Shown piece by piece: positions 13,352 to 16,641 of a DNA stretch of 16,641 nucleotides. Below the pieces are notes generated by a model, which saw only the letters and a list, made by a program, of their open reading frames with translations, was not told the origin of the DNA and ran no database searches. The translations under genes were made by a program, and so were the position numbers. The DNA is from CAYGEY01 sp964349065 (GTDB lineage Bacteria; Patescibacteriota; Gracilibacteria; 1-14-2-50-48-13). Location of the stretch: positions 1 to 16,641 of the forward strand of contig CAYGEY010000021.1 of assembly GCA_964349065.1 (NCBI GenBank), in the 5' to 3' direction. Numbering within the stretch: the first letter of the stretch is position 1; the number at the start of each line of letters is the position of its first letter.

Positions 13352-13996
13352 ATGAACTTTCACATCATCACCCTCTTCCCGGAATTTTTCACTTCACCTC
13401 TACAGACAGGTGTTCTTGGTTCTGCAATTTCCACTAAAATAATTAATGTCGAAACCCACCACCTTGTTGATTTTAAAGAGTCCCAAAAACGAGTCGACGA
13501 CACTCCATTTGGTGGAGGTGCAGGTATGCTTATACGTCCTGAACCACTCGCACTTGCAACTGAAAATATTTTGAAAGATCACACATATCCTGTTGTACAT
13601 TTCACCCCACGTGGAAAAAAACTAACACAATCAATTCTTGAAAATCTCGTAAAAAAACATGATGGTTTTATTTTGGTTTGTGGCAGGTACGAAGGTGTTG
13701 ATCAACGATACATTGATACGTTTGTAGACTATGAATTCTCTGTGGGAGAAGTTATTGTCTCAGGTGGAGAATATCCTGCACTATACTTCATTGATAGTAT
13801 CTCGCGTTTAGTTCCGGGAATGCTTGGAAATGATGAGTCACATGATGAAGAGTCTTTCTCAAAAAATCTTGGTCGAAAAAAAGAATATCCGCATTACACA
13901 AGGCCGGAAGAATGGCGAGGACAGAAAGTTCCCGATGTACTGCTCTCCGGACATCATAAAAAAATTGATGAATGGAGGAAGCGGAATGTGAAGTGA
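13352..13996 (+). CDS. trmD: tRNA (guanine-N1)-methyltransferase TrmD
   Basis: This SPOUT-class enzyme methylates N1 of G37 next to the anticodon using SAM and so prevents +1 frameshifts. Hallmarks run the full length: ITLFPEFF at the start, the DDTPFGGGAGM loop, FTPRGKKL, then the trefoil-knot SAM site CGRYEGVDQRYID with VGEVIVSGGEYPALYFID, SRLVPGMLGN, the hinge with ESF, YPHYTRP and VPDVLLSGHHKKIDEWR, the C-terminal tRNA-binding element. At 214 aa it is a little shorter than most (220-250), with the loss at the extreme C-terminus. It is coupled to the cysteine desulfurase by a 2-nt gap, so two tRNA-related functions probably share a transcript. There is no SD. Confidence 0.97.
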   Translation: MNFHIITLFPEFFTSPLQTGVLGSAISTKIINVETHHLVDFKESQKRVDDTPFGGGAGMLIRPEPLALATENILKDHTYPVVHFTPRGKKLTQSILENLVKKHDGFILVCGRYEGVDQRYIDTFVDYEFSVGEVIVSGGEYPALYFIDSISRLVPGMLGNDESHDEESFSKNLGRKKEYPHYTRPEEWRGQKVPDVLLSGHHKKIDEWRKRNVK

Positions 13997-14006
13997 TACA
14001 AACTTC

Positions 14007-14087
14007 GGTTATCCTAAAGTACCCGACTCTACATTGTCTTCACGTCCGTTACGACAAGAGTTGAGTCTTGGTACAATTAGGATAACC
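14007..14087. repeat. 81-nt interrupted palindrome downstream of trmD
   Basis: Four stem blocks pair in register: GGTTATCCTAA/TTAGGATAACC (11 bp, perfect; 14007-14017 with 14077-14087), GTACC/GGTAC, GACTC/GAGTC and TTGTC/GACAA, around a 14-nt loop. That gives 26 pairs with small internal loops. It begins 10 nt after the trmD stop and has no T-run after either arm, so it is not a standard terminator. It could be an RNA processing or stability hairpin, a small RNA, or a miniature palindromic element. Confidence 0.7.
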
Positions 14088-14105
14088 TAGAAATTAGTGT
14101 ATTTC

Positions 14106-14123
14106 TTGTTCACCTTTGTTCAC
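14106..14123 (+). promoter_or_regulatory. Direct repeat TTGTTCAC x2 upstream of ruvB
   Basis: TTGTTCAC occurs at 14106-14113 and 14116-14123, ten bases apart, so both copies face the same side of the helix. The position, about 50 nt before the ruvB start, suits an operator. The ruvB promoter itself is unclear. Binding protein unknown; support is modest. Confidence 0.3.
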
Positions 14124-14174
14124 TTGGCATGTTAACTTTTTTCTTGTACAGTTTTTGTGTATTAACATAGTATT

Positions 14175-15218
14175 ATGATTGAACGCCCTGAAAATGCCGA
14201 AGAAAGTATATTAGTTGATCCGCATGAAAAAAAGACGGACGTTTTTGAAAATACTCTAAGGCCCAAGACATTATTGGAATATGTAGGACAAGATCAGCTC
14301 AAACGTAACTTGCATATATTTTTAAGTGCAGCGAGAGATCGAGGAGAGCCACTGGAGCACATATTGCTCTATGGTCCTCCCGGGCTTGGGAAAACAACTC
14401 TTAGCCACATCATCGCAACGGAGATGGGTGCGAATATACGAATGACCTCCGGGCCGGCAATCGAAAAAGCTGGAGACCTGGCTTCGATCCTCACCAATCT
14501 CAAGGAAGGGGATGTGTTATTTATTGATGAAATTCATCGACTACGTACTCCCATTGAGGAAATCCTGTATTCAGCGATGGAGGATTTTTGTATGGATATT
14601 ATGATTGGAAAAGGTCCGTCTGCTCGAAGTATGCGCCTATCCATCCCTAAATTTACACTAATCGGGGCAACAACGAAAATGAACATGCTCTCTTCCCCAC
14701 TTCGGGACAGATTTGGACATGTATACAAACTTGAATTCTACACTGACGAGGATATGACTAGTATTGTCTCTCGTTCTGCATCAATTTTAGGAATTGATAT
14801 TGGACCAAGTGCATCACTGGAGATCGCTCAAAGATCCCGTAAAACTCCAAGGATTTCCAATAGGTTACTTCGTCGTGTTCGAGACTTTGTACAAATGGCC
14901 GGGAAAAAAGTGATCGGCAAAGAAGATGCGCATCACGCACTCACAGCACTAGGCATCGATCAACTTGGCCTAGATGATGCAGATCGCAATTTACTTTGTG
15001 CGATGATTGATACATTTGGAGGTAGACCAGTAGGACTTGGGACAATTGCGGCCGCTACTGCAGAGGAAGAAGGCACCATTGAGGATGTGTATGAACCATT
15101 TCTGTTACAGTTGGGCTTCATTGAACGCACACCTCGTGGTCGTCGCCCGACAGAGAAAGCATATGAACATCTGAAAAAAGTCATGCCAGAAAGCTCTTTG
15201 CAAGCTAGACTTTTATAG
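14175..15218 (+). CDS. ruvB: Holliday junction branch-migration ATPase RuvB
   Basis: This is the hexameric AAA+ motor that drives branch migration with RuvA during recombination repair. It has the N-terminal LRPKTLLEYVGQDQLKRNL, Walker A GPPGLGKT (67-74), Walker B VLFIDEIHRL with Asp118-Glu119, the beta-hairpin region for RuvA contact, sensor 1 LIGATTK, the Arg finger segment SSPLRDRFG, sensor 2 TPRISNRLLRRVRDF, and the C-terminal winged helix with GLGTIAAATAEEEGTIEDVYEPFLLQ and GFIERTPRGRRPT. The full family length (347 aa) is intact. ATG 14175 is the only suitable start. ruvA and ruvC are not in the window. It stands 178 nt after trmD, behind the palindrome, and 2 nt before hemW. Confidence 0.98.
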   Translation: MIERPENAEESILVDPHEKKTDVFENTLRPKTLLEYVGQDQLKRNLHIFLSAARDRGEPLEHILLYGPPGLGKTTLSHIIATEMGANIRMTSGPAIEKAGDLASILTNLKEGDVLFIDEIHRLRTPIEEILYSAMEDFCMDIMIGKGPSARSMRLSIPKFTLIGATTKMNMLSSPLRDRFGHVYKLEFYTDEDMTSIVSRSASILGIDIGPSASLEIAQRSRKTPRISNRLLRRVRDFVQMAGKKVIGKEDAHHALTALGIDQLGLDDADRNLLCAMIDTFGGRPVGLGTIAAATAEEEGTIEDVYEPFLLQLGFIERTPRGRRPTEKAYEHLKKVMPESSLQARLL

Positions 15219-15220
15219 AT

Positions 15221-16360
15221 ATGTTTAATCCTGTTTATAAGAAAGATGTCGGTCTCTATATTCACATTCCTTTTTGTACAAAAAAATGTCATTATTGTGC
15301 GTTTGCTGTAGTGACAGATAAATCACAAACAGATGAGTATATTGAAGTTCTTATTGATGAATTGAGAGAAAAAATAAAAGTGATCAAAGTTGATAGTCGC
15401 AGTATTTCAACTGTATACTTTGGTGGAGGGACACCAAGTACACTGAGCATTCATCAACTATCCAGAATTCTTAAACAAATTGATCTGACTCAGGTGAAAG
15501 AACTATCAATTGAAATCAATCCTGAGGATGTAACAAAAGAATATATACTTGGATTAAAAAATCTTGGTTTTAATAGAGTAAGTCTTGGGGTACAAACTCT
15601 TCAACAATCTTTGCTCACAAAGATTAATAGAGTACATGATGAATCAACAGCAAAAAAATCAATGACTATTTTAGGAGAATCGGATATTTCATGGAATGCG
15701 GATATTATTTTAGGAATGCCATTTTCAAGCCCCATCAAAACTCTCCACGATGTGCAAGAAATCCTTACGTATCATCCTACGCATATTTCTCTGTACTTTT
15801 ATACTAAAGAGCATTCAAGTGTCTTTGGTCATCAAAAAGATCTACATATCCCTAAGGAAAAAGATGTTATGAAAACTTATCAAGAAATCAGTGCGTTATT
15901 ATCAGAAAATGGCTACGAACAATATGAGTTTTCTAACTGGTCACAACCTGGATACCAGTCAAAACATAACCTTATGTATTGGCTTGGGATGGAATATATA
16001 GGCGTCGGGCCCTCTGCTTCATCATTTTATCAAGATAGAAGTTTAGAAAATGTTTCAAATCTCAATCTATATCTTACAAAAAATATACAAACACTAACTT
16101 CGTATTCTCATAATGAATTGGCTATACGATATTTTTTAGTTAGTTTACGGCTAAAAATAGGCACATCACTTGAATTTCTGCTACAAATTATGTCCAAATC
16201 TGAGCTAGAATTATTGATTCATACAATATCTCATTCACACTTTTCACATTATTTCGCATTCACCGATACTCATATCGCTCTTACTCCAGAAGGAAAACTT
16301 TTCCATAATAACATTATAGATTTCCTTGCAGATACGATTAATTCTGTTGCAAAACAATAA
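15221..16360 (+). CDS. hemW: HemW-like radical SAM protein
   Basis: This is a radical SAM protein of the coproporphyrinogen-oxidase-like HemW group. Characterised HemW is a heme chaperone with no CPO activity, and the family is often misannotated as HemN. It has LYIHIPFCTKKCHYC (Cys19, 23, 26; CxxxCxxC), YFGGGTPSTLS for SAM binding, EINPEDV, RVSLGVQTLQQSLLTKINRVH, the DIILGMPF strand, HISLYFYTKE, YEQYEFSNWSQPGYQSKHNLMYW and IGVGPSASSF. The C-terminal HemW domain follows with LEFLLQIMS. HemN's extra C-terminal and N-terminal elements are missing, as expected for HemW. No heme-synthesis gene lies nearby, and many CPR genomes lack the pathway, so its ligand here is uncertain. It directly follows ruvB (2-nt gap). 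Confidence 0.93.
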   Translation: MFNPVYKKDVGLYIHIPFCTKKCHYCAFAVVTDKSQTDEYIEVLIDELREKIKVIKVDSRSISTVYFGGGTPSTLSIHQLSRILKQIDLTQVKELSIEINPEDVTKEYILGLKNLGFNRVSLGVQTLQQSLLTKINRVHDESTAKKSMTILGESDISWNADIILGMPFSSPIKTLHDVQEILTYHPTHISLYFYTKEHSSVFGHQKDLHIPKEKDVMKTYQEISALLSENGYEQYEFSNWSQPGYQSKHNLMYWLGMEYIGVGPSASSFYQDRSLENVSNLNLYLTKNIQTLTSYSHNELAIRYFLVSLRLKIGTSLEFLLQIMSKSELELLIHTISHSHFSHYFAFTDTHIALTPEGKLFHNNIIDFLADTINSVAKQ

Positions 16361-16378
16361 AATTGCCCTATGATACGT

Positions 16379-16406
16379 TTGCTTTGCGTACTTGGCGCAA
16401 TATATA
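16379..16406 (+). promoter_or_regulatory. Possible rpmE promoter
   Basis: TTGCTT (16379-16384), 16 nt, TATATA (16401-16406) would start transcription near 16413, just before the rpmE ATG at 16425. TACAAT at 16412-16417 is a competing -10 but would leave no leader. Transcription from the hemW side is also possible. Confidence 0.3.
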
Positions 16407-16424
16407 TTTATTACAATAGAGAAT

Positions 16425-16634
16425 ATGAAAAAAGACATACATCCAGACCAACACTTAGGTGCGAAGGTTACATGCTCTTGTGGAGCAGCTTTTGTCGTAG
16501 CATCTACCATGCCCGAGATGAAAGTGGAAATCTGTTCCAACTGTCATCCTTTCTTTACAGGAACACAGAAACTCATTGATACGGAAGGACGAGTTGATAA
16601 GTTTAAAAAGAGACAGGAGCGAGTTACTAAATAG
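16425..16634 (+). CDS. rpmE: Ribosomal protein L31, zinc-containing form
   Basis: This is a small protein of the 50S subunit that bridges towards the 30S head. MKKDIHPDQHLG is the standard L31 start, so the ATG at 16425 is chosen. A longer frame from 16392 adds 11 unrelated residues (MAQYIFITIEN). Zinc ligands are CSC (Cys17, 19) and CSNC (Cys37, 40) with HPFFTGTQKLIDTEGRVDKF after them, a textbook C+ L31. The 69-aa length is typical. In many bacteria prfA follows rpmE; the window ends 7 nt after the stop. Confidence 0.97.
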   Translation: MKKDIHPDQHLGAKVTCSCGAAFVVASTMPEMKVEICSNCHPFFTGTQKLIDTEGRVDKFKKRQERVTK

Positions 16635-16641
16635 AAAAAAG

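Noticed and set aside
11939..14057. Eleven-base match CGTTACGACAA shared by the large RNA (11939-11949) and the trmD-ruvB palindrome (14047-14057)
   Set aside because: Matches of this length are expected by chance in a window of this size, and the flanks do not extend the similarity.

Overview
The window reads as chromosomal sequence from an AT-rich, compact bacterial genome. Several features suggest a candidate-phyla (CPR/Patescibacteria-type, possibly Peregrinibacteria-like) lineage. Proteins are short, intergenic gaps are small, protein-gene leaders almost never carry a recognisable Shine-Dalgarno (SD) sequence, and a PIF1-type helicase with a C-terminal HTH and a His-rich secreted lipoprotein of a CPR/archaeal-like family are present. 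TGA is used as an ordinary stop (radical SAM partner gene, helicase, ferredoxin-side genes), so this is not a UGA-recoding Gracilibacteria/Absconditabacteria genome. The taxonomic guess is inference only. No tRNA, rRNA, CRISPR or insertion sequence was found.

Left part (1-6200): a promoter drives a two-gene cassette of a B12-binding radical SAM protein and a small PLP fold-type-II enzyme. It converges, with a 1-nt gap, on a minus-strand PIF1-like helicase. A divergent intergenic hairpin/terminator separates the helicase from a U32-family protein (TrhP-like) whose 3' end overlaps a single-cluster ferredoxin. A small acidic protein of unknown function lies on the opposite strand.

Middle (6300-11530): a protein with two degenerate class III nucleotidyl cyclase-like domains is followed by a His-rich lipoprotein. 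On the minus strand lie guanylate kinase and, after a 334-nt gap, a serS-ABC ATPase operon with a 4-nt overlap. The gap holds a plus-strand promoter and three nested inverted repeats, which looks like a structured RNA. Divergent from serS is a promoter followed by two small unrecognised ORFs (53 and 121 aa).

Right part (11530-16641): a promoter-to-terminator unit of about 450 nt looks like a structured RNA. It starts with a 14-nt sequence exactly complementary to the usual bacterial 16S rRNA 3' end, followed by a 16-codon ORF. This is the most unusual object in the window. After it come a cysteine desulfurase with its own promoter and leader hairpin, trmD, an 81-nt imperfect palindrome, ruvB, hemW and rpmE, all on the plus strand. 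These are housekeeping functions: sulfur mobilisation, tRNA methylation, Holliday junction migration, a HemW-type radical SAM protein and ribosomal protein L31.
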